A stretch of 64,000 bases of DNA from Nematopogon swammerdamellus (GCA_946902875.1 OX336354.1:9521247-9585246), one strand, 5' to 3'; numbered from the stretch's first letter, positions 31,880 to 44,082 are shown. Numbers and translations are program-made. The notes: a model not told the origin generated them from the letters alone.

Positions 31880-33082
31880 AAACAATTTAGGAATTATGGA
31901 AGAATTCTAAAATAATCAACAACGAACGAACACATGCACTATAACTCCGCCTTACCGCGCAGCGGAGAGAGAGAGCCATCAAGCGAGCAAGCCTGACAAA
32001 CGAGCGGTCGTTTGTAAAGCGGCGAGCACAATACCGCCGGCCGTCGCACTTGTAACAATAACTTAATATTAACTTACATTAAGCTAAACTGCTACCTTTA
32101 CACACGCAACGACGCCGACGGGGAATTTTGGAAGGTTTCATTTGTATTGTTGTGTGCTGTGAATCATACATATTCTGTCTTCTCTATCTCTTAGAGTGAT
32201 GATAACATTTAACGTGATATGACTCGAGATATAGTACACCATTAAATTTACTTAATTTATTATTATTGTTGCAAAAATATTTTAATGAAATAATATTATT
32301 TTAAAATTATGACAAAAATTAAATCGATCAAAATATAGTTTATAAACTATATTTTATTAACGAAATAATTAAGAATATAATGCATTACAATAACATTATT
32401 TAAATGAATAATAAATGGTAAAACCAAAAATAAAACTGAAAACCAACAGGCGGACAGAGCAGTAGGTATGTAGAGGGCTCAAAAAATTAAACCTAGTTTC
32501 CCGATAGTTACAGCTACATACTAAAACATGCTATCGTGGATAGAGACTGAGACAGATTTGCTGTTAGGTACGACTTTGCCGCGACTTTTGCCACGGGCGG
32601 AATCGCGGGCAATAGCTGCCCATATTATAACCATTTTAGTTTTACGTAATTATTTATCACTTGTTGAGAATGCTATTAAACCTGATCAATTAGGTATTTC
32701 ACAAAATTTCCACGTATTTCAGACAAAATTATTCTCGTAGGAAATACAGTTTTGACCAAATTTTCATGTTCTTTTTTCCAGTTTTACTGCAATACTTGTA
32801 CCGTTTTTTTTACTTATAAAATAGGGCTTTAGCTGCCTAACGAACTATGCCAGCCCCATCGTAATTACTAAACAAACCACCAACTCTAGCCTCTGAGGGC
32901 TAGAGATGCTTGGAAAAATGTAGTGAGTATTTTGAATTTTTCCGTCAGGGAACCTATTGCCCTGTGGATAGCAAAAAAATTATGTAATCGGTCCGTCTTT
33001 AAATCTTTGATAAGAGCATTTCTTACATTAGTATTCCGTATACCGCGTAAATAGTTTACATTGGCAACTCATACACATATAC
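31880..33082. other. Intronic DNA, no gene seen
   Basis: AT-rich; nothing recognised. Confidence 0.5.
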
Positions 33083-33899
33083 GGGTCGTTCCGCCATTTC
33101 GTTCAAATTGCATTCCCGCGCAATAAAAGCGTGTGAAAATGTATGTTTCTTAAAATAATTTTATTGAAATATATAGGTTTAGATGAAAGGAAAAAGTAGT
33201 ATTTAACGAATCAGACATTTGTCCATTAAATTAAATAAAAAAAAAATAAAAACCTTCAAAATTCTCATTCCTATCCTCTTCCAAACGAAGGATCAGTATT
33301 AGTATAATTTTTTTTTTAGTTTCTTCAAGTAAAATGAGTATATTAATAAACCCACCTATAGTGTAACCATTAAAGCATGTTTCTTTGGGATTCATTTATT
33401 TTTAGAGCCATTATATCATAAAAAGAATTCAAATTTCATTTTTGTTCGTGGAAAAACGTCATTACCTTCCGCAGAAGTGGTATTACAAATTAGACAGAGT
33501 GTGACCCGACTTTCGCCTTCGCTCTACACTCCGCACGTCGAACGGCCCTCATTGTGTCCCTGGATCTAGACAGGAGAGGACGAGCGTCGCTGGGGAAAAA
33601 AATACTCACGATCTTCGTGCTCATCAACTACTTTGTCACCGTCCAGGCATCATTACCTTCCGGCTTTTTTTAACATAAGTACACAATATAAAAATTTAAT
33701 TTAAATCTTAATGAATCAGATTTTAGTCAGAATATTCGTTAATTAATATAATAAATTTGTAATATCAGTAATAAGGGAGCAATTGAAGAAATACATCAAA
33801 ATTTCATTACCCTCCTTTTCATTACCCTCCTTTACCCTCAAAATGTTTGCCGGACGGTAATGAAGGGGTTCGGATGGTAATGAAATGTTTACTTGATTT

Positions 33900-34213
33900 T
33901 CCTTCCCTCCTACCTAACTGGGTGGTAGGTTATATCCCGCCCGTGTTGGTACCACGGCAGCACTGAATGTAACGTTGGTCCAAACGGCTATGTAAACGTC
34001 CGAATGTCCATGGTCATCGTTGGACACCTTATGGATGGCTTGGCGCCATATGTCGGGCTTTAAATAAAGCAAAATATTTCGTGTTTTCCGTCGAGTTCAG
34101 TGTAGCCGACACGATGAAAGGAAAGTACTATCAGGGCACCTAGTTCACCAAGGTGTTATGGGCTGACATCACGGATGTTGTAGGTGATGTAAACATGTCA
34201 GTGTTCACAAAAA
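33900..34213 (+). mobile_element. 5S-headed SINE carrying a LINE-A tail insertion
   Basis: Core and tail of the SINE, without head, interrupted at about 33997-34074 by the 3' end of LINE-A in plus orientation (CGTCCGAATGTCCATGG, TGGCGCCATATGTCG, TAAATAAA). The SINE resumes with TTTCGTGTTTTCCGTC. Lies inside the 33083-37323 element. Confidence 0.85.
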
Positions 34214-34317
34214 AAATTGTGTGCACGTAGTAAGTAGTACATAAATAATAAAAATCCAATAAAACTGGACTTTTATTTCAATATGGGCACGTAAAGTATC
34301 TACATAACGTATACTGG

Positions 34318-34378
34318 AGTACGGGGTTTAACCCGACCGGGTCGGCACCAACGCACTGACTGAAGTTCGGTCGAAATG
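34318..34378 (+). mobile_element. SINE left part, split by a LINE
   Basis: GGGGTTTAACCCGACCGGGT, then CACCAACGCACTGACTGAAG and CGGTCGAAATGCTAT, are SINE core. The sequence resumes at 35789-35845 (TTGTTCATGTTTTTGACC, GTGTAGCCGG) beyond the inserted LINE. Confidence 0.8.
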
Positions 34379-35788
34379 CTATTTCCTATACTATTAGAAA
34401 AACTTTGCTGGTATGGTGTCAGTGGATCTGCCCTGGAACTAATTCGATCGTATTTATCAGGTCGCAGTCAGGCTGTTTGGGTAAATGGAAAACATTCGTC
34501 TCATAAATCAACTAGCATAGGTGTACCACAGGGATCAGTACTTGGGCCACTTCTGTTCTTAATATATATCAATGATCTTCCAGATTTGATGGGGGGAACC
34601 AACTGTGCTTTTTGCTGATGATACAAGCTACCTTATATCAGCAGATACCGTCAACGAAATGGAGACACGTATCCAGGAAACTTTACTGGCAGCTGGGAAA
34701 TGGTTTCAGGGGAATGGTATAGTTCTGAACGAAACAAAGACACATTTAATGCACTTCACATGTTCCAAAACGAACCACACCTCTGACTTGTGTACAGCTC
34801 GCGAAGTAACCTCTTTAGGAATAATCACAGATGCCAATCTAGGATGGACAAACCACATTGACCGATTATGTAAAAAATTATCTTCCTGTATTTATGCTTT
34901 GAAGCAACTGAAGAAGCTTACAGATGCAGATACTGTCAAATTGGCTTACTTTGGTTATTTCCATTCTCTGATGTCGTACGGTCTGCTGGTATGGGGGTAA
35001 TGCTGTAGATATAAAGAGAGTTCTTATTAAGCAGAAAGCAGCTTTAAGGGTGTTGCATGATGTCCCTCGAAGAACTTCTTGTCGTGGATTATTTAAAAAT
35101 TCGAAAATACTAACGGTTGTGGCCCAGTACACTCTGGATTGCTTAGTGTACATACACAAGAAAGCTGCAGAATATCCCTCTCACTCGGAGGTTCACTCTT
35201 ATGAGACAAGACACAGGGCTGACCTACGACCAATACCCTGTCGTCTGGCGCGCGCACAGAAACATGCGGATAGCGAAAAAATTAAATTGTTTAACCATGT
35301 ACACAAGGATATACGCTTATTATCGCCTAAATTGTTCAAAAAATCTATAAAGATAATTTTGCTTGACAATCCAATTTATAATTTAAGAGAATTTTATATT
35401 ATTAATTTCTGCACCAGTGATGCCCCGTAGATATAAATTGACGATATTATTATTGATTGACCATATTATTAATTTAATTTGATAAGGTACCTATGAATTA
35501 CCTGAATTTTGAATTACCCCTTAATTACTTTATTTGCTGTTGTGATATTTTCATATCTACGTTAAATGTTGTTATTGTTTTTAATTGTTGTTTCTGATTT
35601 CTGTTTTAATTTATTTTTATCAAAATTGTTTATTATATTATGAATGAAGTGTGTATGAATTAATTAATTAATGAAATGATATTTAAAATTTTAAAATATT
35701 GACGTATCTCATAGTATGTATAGTTATATTATGTATAATTATAAGACCATACTCTACGAGAATAAAATTATTGACTTTGACTTTGACT
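34379..35788 (+). pseudogene. 5'-truncated LINE reverse transcriptase (Jockey/CR1-like)
   Basis: The first frame (34379-34618) ends in GVPQGSVLGPLLFLIYINDL, a reverse-transcriptase core motif. A frameshift follows, and the next frame opens LFADDTSYLI (the catalytic DD motif) and runs to 35000. One extra G in a G-run shifts the frame again; the final frame (about 35000-35430) ends in YNLREFYIINF. The 3' UTR ends in repeated GACTTTGACTTTGACTT. The endonuclease and most of the fingers are missing, so it is inactive. A split second copy of the 3' half is at 52820-53023 and 56329-56646. Inserted into a SINE. Confidence 0.9.
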
Positions 35789-35845
35789 TATAAAAATTGT
35801 TCATGTTTTTGACCAGTTAAGTGTAGCCGGTTCAATTCAGTGATA
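35789..35845 (+). mobile_element. SINE right part beyond the LINE insertion
   Basis: Continues the SINE core interrupted at 34378, through GACCAGTTAAGTGTAGCCGG, then diverges. Confidence 0.7.
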
Positions 35846-36575
35846 TGTAAGATTAAAGTTGTTTCCACTCAGTGCATAGTGTGTGAGTTCACTAAGTTAC
35901 TGCATTTTAATTGCGTAGTAACGGTTGGACTTCAATACAGCGCCGAGTCTAGTGAAATATTCACTAGATTCAGCATAGGTTGTGGCCAGTCCTATTTTTT
36001 TCTTCTTCTCTTATTAGCCGACGAAAGCAAAAAAGAGTAGGCTCTCAATTCGAAGCTCATATATTTTTTTATATGTATTTGACCAATTATTTTTTTATTG
36101 GATAGGGTATACTTCAAAGTTGGTCCCATTTTTATTTGAAAAAATATATATATAAGCTTTAACAAAAAATTTTACCGACGAAAAACTGAAAAGCGAAAAA
36201 TCCAATTTTGGCGGGTAATAAACCTTCCTAGTCTTACTAACAGTCTCAAAATTAGTCATTATATTTTTCGTTTTTCAGTTTTTTGCCGGTTGAATTTTTT
36301 GTTAAAAAGTTTTTTACAATGTATTTTTGTTTGTTGCTGGTTGTAATGCTGTAGTGAAAAAACTAATATTTCTTTCTTTCTTCAAGTAGTATGTTGAAAA
36401 AATCAGTCGGTAACTGATTATACATAATACAGTGGTTTTTCTTGTGATCTTTACATAAAAGTCTGAATAAATCTTATATTTCTTATACATATATCGCCTT
36501 TCACTGAATACCTGCTCATTCTGTAAAGTTTCAAAGTATCAGTAATACAATTTCATTTGTTATTTAATTTAATTT
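35846..36575. other. Interior of the TIR element, with an imperfect inverted repeat
   Basis: AAAAAATTTTACCGACGAAA with CTGAAAAGCGAAAAAT near 36165-36202 is partly complementary to TTTTTCGTTTTTCAG and GCCGGTTGAATTTTTTGTTA near 36263-36305. No ORF. May belong to the TIR element or to a decayed insertion. Confidence 0.4.
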
Positions 36576-36905
36576 TTTTTATTGACAGCGCGGCATATGG
36601 CGCCGAGCCACCCATAAGGTTTCTAACGACGCCCATGGACATTCGGTCGTATTGCGAATTGGATTGCGAATGCCATGCCGGCCTGACAGGTGCCCATTCA
36701 CGCCCCTATTGAAGGACCCGAGACTGTACTTGGGGGGGGGGGGGGGGGGGGATATATGGGCGCAGGGAGAGCGTTCCAGAGTTTACCGGTTCTGTAGAGG
36801 AATGATCTGCAGAATCGATTGGTACGCATCCGCGGTAAGTCCAGTGTGTAGGGATGCAATCCCTGCCCAGTGCGCGTGGTGCCAAGGTGGAAAGGGGATT
36901 TGTTA
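36576..36905 (-). pseudogene. LINE-A 3' end with G-run disruption
   Basis: The minus strand reads HPYTLDLPRMRTNRFCRSFL and YRTGKLWNALPAPIYP, then a C17 run (G-run at about 36734-36750), then the LINE-A C-terminus and a poly(A) equivalent at the left edge. It extends further toward the reverse transcriptase than 20243-20470. Confidence 0.8.
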
Positions 36906-37323
36906 TTTCAGTTAAAACTTTTTACACTATGAATTATAAATTACTTAGCTAAAATTTTTATGTTAATAGTGTCGAACTTTTGATAATCGTTAACATTATT
37001 ACTACCATCAGCTAAATAATGATATCTTTATCCATTATCATAATAATAATAATATAATAAAGCTAATTTCATTAAGACATACTAGCATGCTTCATTACCA
37101 TCCAACCGCATAAATTACCATCCAGGTGTTTTTCATTACCATCCACACCTTCATTACCTTCCATCAATTTTCTCCAAAACTAAAAGTTGTACATAGATGC
37201 CTCTCTTATATTACTACATCTAATAAGTACAGGAACACATATATACATAAATATATTTCAGAAAATAAAAAAATAAAAATTCCGCCAAAACATGCAAATT
37301 TGAACGAAATGGCGGAACGACCC

Positions 37324-38004
37324 ATACACCCATGTATTACTTCAAAATTATTACTTACATTTTAAGTATTATGAACTTATAACAAGCCGAAATTGACAAG
37401 AAAATGGTCAGGCAGGGCCAAGTCTGTGAATGAAAACTAATCACAAGTAGATATTAATGTAAATGAATGAAGAGCTTGTAACGTTATCAATAGGTAAGAA
37501 TGAACTAAGTTTTCGAAAGATAAGTGAGGCCAAGGGAGCCAAGATATTGAACAATATTTATGAATGCAACTAAGAGTAAGATATCGAATCATTTAGGTAA
37601 ATACATACATTTGACGCGTGTACATTTTACTAATTTCGACATAAAGACGTGCGTATTTTTAATAACGGTAGATACACAAAGAATTGTCCTAAGAATTTTG
37701 AAATATAATAATCTAACAGTTTCGTAATCTTGTTGAAAAGTAAAAAAAAAAAACAGTTAACTTGACTTTTTTGCTAAGAGCAATGTTCGTGAACGTTCAA
37801 CTCACAAATTTTGAATAAAAACAAATACCAATACACGTTTTAGATAGATAACTTTGTAGGAAATTTTGTAACGATTAACACCATTCTATAAATATGCTAT
37901 AAGTGTTTATATATTTTTTTTTCCGAAAAAAAAACACTTTTTCTCCCCTTGCCTAAAGAATCGCGTCCGTGAATATCTCCGGAGTTTTACGGAGGCCTAG
38001 GTTT
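37324..38004. other. Intronic DNA, no gene seen
   Basis: AT-rich; nothing recognised. Confidence 0.5.
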
Positions 38005-38250
38005 GCATATACATACATAGATAGACACCACCGTGCTGTAACCCGACGACGACGATCGGACCAGAGTGAAATTGGTGTTGACCACCACATTTAGCAAAGC
38101 ATCAGGACAAGGTAACTCTATCAAGCAGAATGTAAGGCGCGGAGACAGTTGCCTACTGCATGACTTGAAAGTATCTAAGGTGAAAGTTGGCTAACCCGTT
38201 GCCCTTTACCACAGCTTATTGTTCCCTTAGTCGCATTTTACATATTTATA
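38005..38250 (-). repeat. Degenerate hairpin-bearing repeat
   Basis: CATATACATACATAG, then ACCCGACGACGACGATCGG, GTTGACCACCACATTTAGCA, GCCTACTGCATGACTTGAA and TTGCCCTTTACCACAGCTTA follow family order with many changes. Confidence 0.65.
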
Positions 38251-38911
38251 TACAAAGATATGATTTTAATTTTCTAAAAAGGGACAATGGTGCGTCAAAA
38301 AATATGCAGGGGTTATTTTGTACTGCACAACACTAAATAAATTTCCGGGGTCCAAAAAAGTTTGTGAAAAATTATGACCCGTAGAAAAAACCGGTACAGG
38401 ACTGCGCTGTGACTCCAACGCGAGCGGGCGCCGCAAACAAAATCTTGTATTAGATAAATAAATGTTTTGTTGACACGAATAGAATAACATTATCGAATGA
38501 TCTGACCTAAAATTGGAACAACATTAAATCATACATAACATAACACTGCTCGAAATCACACTTACACTACTATGTAGGACAGATATGTGCAGTAAAACTT
38601 AAATTATTCATATCACAAGACAATAAAAAGTCAATATTGACAAGTCGAAGCTCACAAATTCACTATAAAATGATTTAACAGTCGTATTCCTTGGTAATGC
38701 ATGTTTTATGATCACTAAAGGACCTTACACCGACAATTTGACATTTATTTTATTGCTAAATACTAGGCCACAATCGATCAGTGAATATTAACGGTGGTGC
38801 GGGTATAGAGACACAACTCATATTTTGTGTCAATGTTAATTTTTTTGCATATCTATTATGTGCGTCAGTAAGATTTATTGCAGATTTTTATTACTTATTT
38901 ATTTAATTTTC
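38251..38911. other. Intronic DNA, no gene seen
   Basis: Nothing recognised. Confidence 0.5.
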
Positions 38912-39306
38912 GCAACCTCGGTACCTCAGTGGTGCGATCGGTCGACTGTCGTTCTTGATCATAAGCACACCTGGGCGCGGTCAGTACTTGGATGAGTGAC
39001 AGTTCGACCGTTGGTGGCTGACGGTGGTTCGGATTCCACGTAAAACTGTGTAGGTCCCTTTCCTTCTCACCTTGCTATAGGTGGTAGTGTTTAAGTCGCC
39101 CGGGTTGGTGCCACTGCCACCGCACTGAATGAAACGTCGGTCGAAACGGCTAGGTGTTTTCTGTCCAGTTCAGTGTAACCGGCACGACCAAAGGGACAAG
39201 CATGACAGGGGGAGCACTGACATGGCACCTAGTTCATCAAGGTGTTATAGGGTGACACCACCGCGGATTTTGTAGGTGATGTAGCCAAAAGTGTCAGTTT
39301 CCATAC
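38912..39306 (+). mobile_element. 5S/tRNA-headed SINE, near full length
   Basis: GCAACCTCGGTACCTCAGTG (A-box-like), GGCGCGGTCAGTACTTGGAT (5S-like), core with AGGTGGTAGTGTTTAAG, and tail to TGTCAGTTTCCAT. It has a partly duplicated GACATGGCAC neighbourhood. Largely complete. Confidence 0.9.
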
Positions 39307-39612
39307 AACAGTTTTACGTGTATGCAAATTATTTATGTATAACATAAAAACATTGGTACAGTTTTGTTATGGTACGGTAGTGACATGACGGTACTTGCAT
39401 CATCGTACGATATATCGTGTCCATGGATATTCGGTTTTGTGAGGTCATCAATATTATGTCTTTTCAGATGATAATTTTGTTTTATGTCTCTTTTCATAGA
39501 CTCTTTAGGCTGTATTTCAGACAGACACCGGCTCAGGTTTCGTCTTGGAACATAGTCGTATTGAACAAATGTCTTTACACACTATAATATCTTGATTGAA
39601 TTTCTGTAATTT
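39307..39612. other. Intronic DNA, no gene seen
   Basis: Nothing recognised. Confidence 0.5.
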
Positions 39613-39930
39613 GGGGCCGGTGCTTAAAAATAATAGTGCCACTGCATCTCTCCCCGTGCATGTTGTAAAAGGCGACTAAGGGATAAGGACAAGATGCCAT
39701 GCTAAAGGGCGACAGGCAAGCCATTTCTCACCTTGGCACGGTGTTTCCATCGAGTCATGCAGCAGTGGGTTTTCGTGCCTTACTTGCTGCTTGATAGTTA
39801 TCTCGTCCTAATTAATACATTGCTAAACATGGTGGTCGGTGTTGTGCTGTAATTTACAAGAGTACTTTGCAGCACAACACCGATTTCTCTGCTTACCCCG
39901 ATGGTCGGGATTCAGCGTGTGTTGTATTTA
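39613..39930 (+). repeat. Hairpin-bearing dispersed repeat, full copy
   Basis: GGGGCCGGTGCTTAAAAATA start, ACTGCATCTCTCCCCGTGCA, GTAAAAGGCGACTAAGGGAT, GGTGTTGTGCTG/CAGCACAACACC pair and GTCGGGATTCAGCGTGTG end. Confidence 0.88.
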
Positions 39931-40776
39931 TTATATTTACTGGTGGACGCATCTGTCCCGCAATTAAGGCCCAACTTTATTCACAGGCTGTACTTAAGAT
40001 TTGCCATACAGCGCTATTGGGGTAATGACGGAAATGTCTTGGCCTTTGAAAATGCCCCTTTTGACAGATATGTTCATGTTTATTAGGTAGTTTATATTTA
40101 TTTAGTTATTTGTATTGCTTTTTATGTTATAAAATAAATATGTAAAATGTTTTGTAATTGCTTAACATTTTATGACAACTCTTTGTTTATTTTAACTGAT
40201 GTCTATTATTTATTTCCATATTTTATGGTTTTATCAGAGAGTCAATATTTTTATTATAAGTTTATAGCTACATTTGCAAAGTTAAAGAAAATTGGCATTG
40301 GACAACCTACACTCACAGCACTTGAAGGTTTCGTCTAATATTATTCTATTTAAGGTCACTAAATATTGTTGGAATATGTTCTTTATTATCCTTCTCGTAA
40401 GGTTTGTTTTTGTCTATATTTGTCCTTAGTGTTAAGTATGTAGGAGGTTGAACAAATAGTTGTTATTGAATAGTTTCATTTATGTTGTCGTTAAATGCGA
40501 TAATATTGCATTTTATTACCAACAATATTGTATAAATAAACGCCGGTGCTAAATTTAAATCAGAAAAAAAATCCTTAGACCAAATAATTTACCCATCCTC
40601 CTATGTATATACTCATAATAGAAATGTGATTCCAAGTTTGAGTGGCTGTTGAGTTGAGATCGTACATAATGTTGTTGAGTTTTATATAAGTCTTTGAATT
40701 TACGATGATATGGAAAACGTCGTAGAATATAATTTTTTAAAGAAATTTAATGATTCTTCAAATATTACCTACATAC
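39931..40776 (+). other. Region with an unassigned ~50-codon frame and long 3' UTR-like DNA
   Basis: A frame running from inside the preceding repeat to 40086 reads PNFIHRLYLRFAIQRYWGND and FENAPFDRYVHVY before a stop. AT-rich sequence with several AATAAA-like signals follows (for example near 40130 and 40540). It might be a retroelement 3' end, but I do not recognise the family and there is no splice evidence. Confidence 0.3.
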
Positions 40777-41170
40777 ATGCTACATACAATATACATACAA
40801 TCATGCTATATTCCGCCAATGGGGGTAAGCAGAGTAATTGGAGTAGCGGTGTAAATCAGTCAGTCAGCGTGTAAGCGTCCACTGCTGGACATACGCTTCT
40901 CCAATTTTCCTCCAGTCCTAGCGGTGCGGAACGGTGCAAGAACTCTGGTGAATTACAGCACAACAAACAACGACCACCACGTTTAACAAAATATTACGAA
41001 TCACGAAGGCATGACCTATTACATATCTGTGGAAGGACCGTGTCAAGATGAGAGGTGGCTAGCCTTTAGTACGGCACATTGCACGGCATCTTATCCTTAT
41101 CCCTTAGTCACCTTTTACGACGTGGACGGTGAGAGATGCAGTGGGCCTATTCTTTCAAGTACTTTACCAC
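40777..41170 (-). repeat. Hairpin-bearing repeat interrupted by a LINE C-terminal fragment
   Basis: Family order from CATACAATCATGC to TGCAGTGGGCCTATTCTTTC, with an insertion at about 40851-40935. On the minus strand the insertion reads DWRKIGEAYVQQWT and stops, the same LINE C-terminus as 13518-13630 and 55475-55555. Confidence 0.75.
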
Positions 41171-42591
41171 ACCACACCGAGTACCGTAGACACGGTATCA
41201 GATAAATCAACATTACCTTCATCAATAACTAGGTTCAGCGTATCACAGGGAAATAGGAATGCCTACAAACGTGCCTGCGTCTTCTTCAACGACCTTGGTG
41301 AGCTGATGTCACAGACTCAGTTTTAGATGAGCGCTCGTACATAAACAATTGACAATAGTGTTTGTGGACAAGGAGACGAGATGAAACAATGAGCTTTTGT
41401 TGTATAAAGACACGCTTGTCTTCAACATTCAAGAGTTTATGAGCGCAGACTGTCTGCTTCGCAGGCGGCCGAGGAGCTAGGAATTGAGGAACTGCCGGTA
41501 AGAACTTGTTGATAGTTTTGTTTGCAAAATCCTCAATTGTATTATACAGAGATGGCGAACGGGTATTTATTTAGATAAAATTATGGGAGGTCGTAGGCTG
41601 GAAATAGAATAGAATAGAATAAAACGACACATGAAAAGAAATAAAGAAGAATGCAGGAATGCGCAACGTCGGACTTATCACCTAAATGCTTTCTTCTAAT
41701 CAAACCTAATGTTTGAAACGCGTTATGAAACAATATTAATTGCTATTAAATGGAGAGATTTTTGAATGAAAGAAAATGAGAAAAGTTTGCACGCGGCTTG
41801 GCTGGCATAGCCTATGTCCACCCTGAAGGTTCATTCTAAATATTGGTCAAAGAATTTTTAAAATCGGATGAGTATTTTCGGAGATTACCTCCTACATCCA
41901 AACTTACAAACTTTACCTCTTTATAGTATTAGTTTAGAGTACACACTCTACCCGTTGTAAGCACGCACGTTGAATTTTAGTTGCTACTTTGGGTGGAATT
42001 TTAGTACGCACAACTGCAAATCAAAAGATAACTCAGTCATTTTCGGAATCAGTGTTTTCATTCAGACTATTTTCTCCGAAGGAATCGATTTTATTGTAAT
42101 ATTATTGTAACAATAATCAGTGACCAATCCCGCAGAGTTAACGTACGATCCGACCAAAACAACGATTTGGTATAACCAAAGCCATCTTCAATCTCACTCG
42201 TTTCAGCGCGCCGCAATAGTAGAGGTGGTAGAGGGCCGCTATAGCGTGGCCCTCTACCACCTCTACTACCGACCACATCTTGTAAGACGTAGAACATCGT
42301 GCAACTTGTGTAATGATGAGTGTCTGTATTTTTCTTACTTCACGACGATGACGTCACAATACATTACAAGGAGTCCCATTTGTCATAAGTTTTTAAAGTT
42401 ATTTTTGCGTCACATATTTTTACTGTCTGTTAACTTTATAGTTTCCAACAAACTTTGGAAAAAATATTATTGTAAGCGATTATTAGTAAATATAACTGTT
42501 TAAGTAATCTTGACCTTTTTTAACCAACAAGGACGAAACCAAAATTAAGATTATGATTTTGGCAGACGTAGGTATGCATGTATGAATATGT
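41171..42591. other. Intronic DNA with one strong hairpin
   Basis: Only the hairpin at 42218-42267 stands out. Open frames here, including one at 42120-42503, lack family resemblance. Confidence 0.45.
42218..42267. repeat. Perfect 20-bp inverted repeat with 10-nt loop
   Basis: The arm AGTAGAGGTGGTAGAGGGCC and its exact complement flank GCTATAGCGT. GC-rich arms in an AT-rich intron. A stable stem if transcribed; miRNA-like size but with no mismatches, so a small inverted duplication is equally likely. Confidence 0.85.
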
Positions 42592-42907
42592 TTTTTTTTA
42601 TGGAAACTGACACAGTTACAACATCCATGTCAGTGCTTCCTTTCGATGGTGCCAGCTACATTGAAATGGACGGAAAACACAAACTATTTACATAGCCGTT
42701 TCGACCGACGTTTCATTCAGTGCGGTGGTATCAACCCGGGCGGGTTGAACCCTACCACCGAGTAAAGAAGGGAAGGGACCTACAGTTTTACGTGGAATCC
42801 GAACCACAGTTAGCCTCCAACGGTCGAAGAACTGACCGCGTCCAGCGTTGCTTAACAATCAATAGCAACAGTCGACTGTCTGCACCACTGAGCTATCGAG
42901 GCTGACA
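42592..42907 (-). mobile_element. 5S/tRNA-headed SINE with internal deletions
   Basis: Minus-strand copy from A-run through a shortened tail (the GATGTCAGCCCATAACACC part is missing), core, and a head including ACTGACCGCGTCCAGCGTTG and ACTGAGCTATCGAGGCTGAC. Confidence 0.88.
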
Positions 42908-43547
42908 TGTGCTCGTATGTTCCCTTGTAGAGCCTAAGAACCCTACTGCTAACATGGCTGTTTTGTTGTTATATCCTTAGGTACTACTTTTTTCGTTCTT
43001 CGCTGATCAAACCAAAGAAACGCACTGCGCAGGTTCATTACATTAAGTGAAGTCATGCAGCAGAATTAATAAGAATACCTATATAATTACTGGTTGGAAT
43101 GGAGTATCAATAAGTCTAGATCATTAGTTATCTGTCAATAAGTACAATAGGACTTCACATTACCTTCGATCATACAATCCTTGATCTTTTGAACCGTTTT
43201 ATTACATTCAACCTACTGTTTCCTCAAATACACGTGTAAAGATAATGTTTTTTTATGTTAATTTGCACATAGTGTTCTAAGGCATACGGTTTAATTTAGT
43301 TTGTTAAGTAAGGACGGCATAAGAATAAAATTTGATTTGATGATTTTGTATAAACTGTTTTGTTTTATTTCGTTTTGATTTGACTATCGTTTTACTGTTG
43401 GTTTTAATTCTATGGCGCAGTGTTAAAGATCATCGTTAGTAGACATAGCTGAAACTTTGAATATTACTTATTGATAAATGTTTTAATGTATTTCGTACTG
43501 ATAATATTTTTAGTGGTTCGTACGAAAAATTATACTCAAGAACCTTG
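42908..43547. other. Intronic DNA, no gene seen
   Basis: Includes a TTTGATTTGATGATTTTG stretch near 43330 like some LINE 3' tails, but no LINE coding part. Confidence 0.45.
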
Positions 43548-43920
43548 TTTTTTTTTATTGAGAGCTTCTACATTTGGCGCCGAGCCACCCATAAGGTGTC
43601 TAACGACGTCCAAGAAAATTCGGTCGTATGCGGGCCTTATGGTGAAGTCTGTCTGACAGTCACAGGATCTTAAGATATGTGTGTGACATATTTTATTTCC
43701 CATAATATTTTTATATAAAGCCGACAAGTGTGTCAAAAAACTTCAACGGAAGATCAGACACAGCCAATAACACCATTCCTCGCGAAACCACGCTCAGCGA
43801 GGTGCCTTGGCAGCTATAACGCGGATAGAAAGGTCGTCATCTAATTTATTGACACGTCTTTCGAAGATGCCCAGGTTAAAGATAGCAGGGAACACACTAA
43901 ACGGAAGACAGTTTCATATT
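43548..43920 (-). pseudogene. LINE-A and LINE-B 3' ends, adjacent
   Basis: 43548-43660 is the LINE-A 3' end (TTGGCGCCGAGCCACCCATA type). 43715-43918 is the LINE-B 3' end (GATCAGACACAGCCAATAAC, ACCACGCTCAGCGAGG, the complement of FKRRVNKL-type codons). The pair resembles 62366-63012, where B is nested in A. Confidence 0.7.
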
Positions 43921-44068
43921 TTCGCCGTAGCTCAGTGGTGCGGTCGGTCGACTGTTGTTAAGCATCCCTGAGCGCGATTAGTACTTGGATGGGTGACCGC
44001 TCGACCGTTGGAGACTGACCGTGTTTCGGATTCCACATAAAACTGGAGGTCCCTCGTATATTTACCAA
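43921..44068 (+). mobile_element. 5S/tRNA-headed SINE, head portion only
   Basis: CCGTAGCTCAGTGGTGCGGT, TTGTTAAGCATCCCTGAGCG, GTACTTGGATGGGTGACCGC and AAAACTGGAGGTCCCT, then breaks off. A hairpin-bearing repeat starts 15 bases later. Confidence 0.85.
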
Positions 44069-44082
44069 TGAGTTTCAATACG

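Larger units (their letters stand above)
33083..37323. mobile_element. 4.2 kb TIR element with phased CATTACC motifs
   Basis: The left end GGGTCGTTCCGCCATTTCGT plus TCAAATT is repeated exactly, inverted, at the right end: a 27-bp perfect TIR. ATAC flanks both ends, a plausible 4-bp target duplication. An 11-bp motif (CATTACC followed by A/C/T and TCC) occurs about ten times. Left copies start near 33460, 33651, 33805 and 33820, with inverted copies near 33852 and 33872. Right copies start near 37093, 37113, 37133 and 37152, about 20 bp apart. Later insertions (two SINEs, LINE pieces) fill the middle. No transposase is visible. Superfamily unassigned. Confidence 0.8.

Noticed and set aside
42120..42503. 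127-codon frame
   Set aside because: It runs through a hairpin and AT-rich DNA; composition is not protein-like and no motif is visible.
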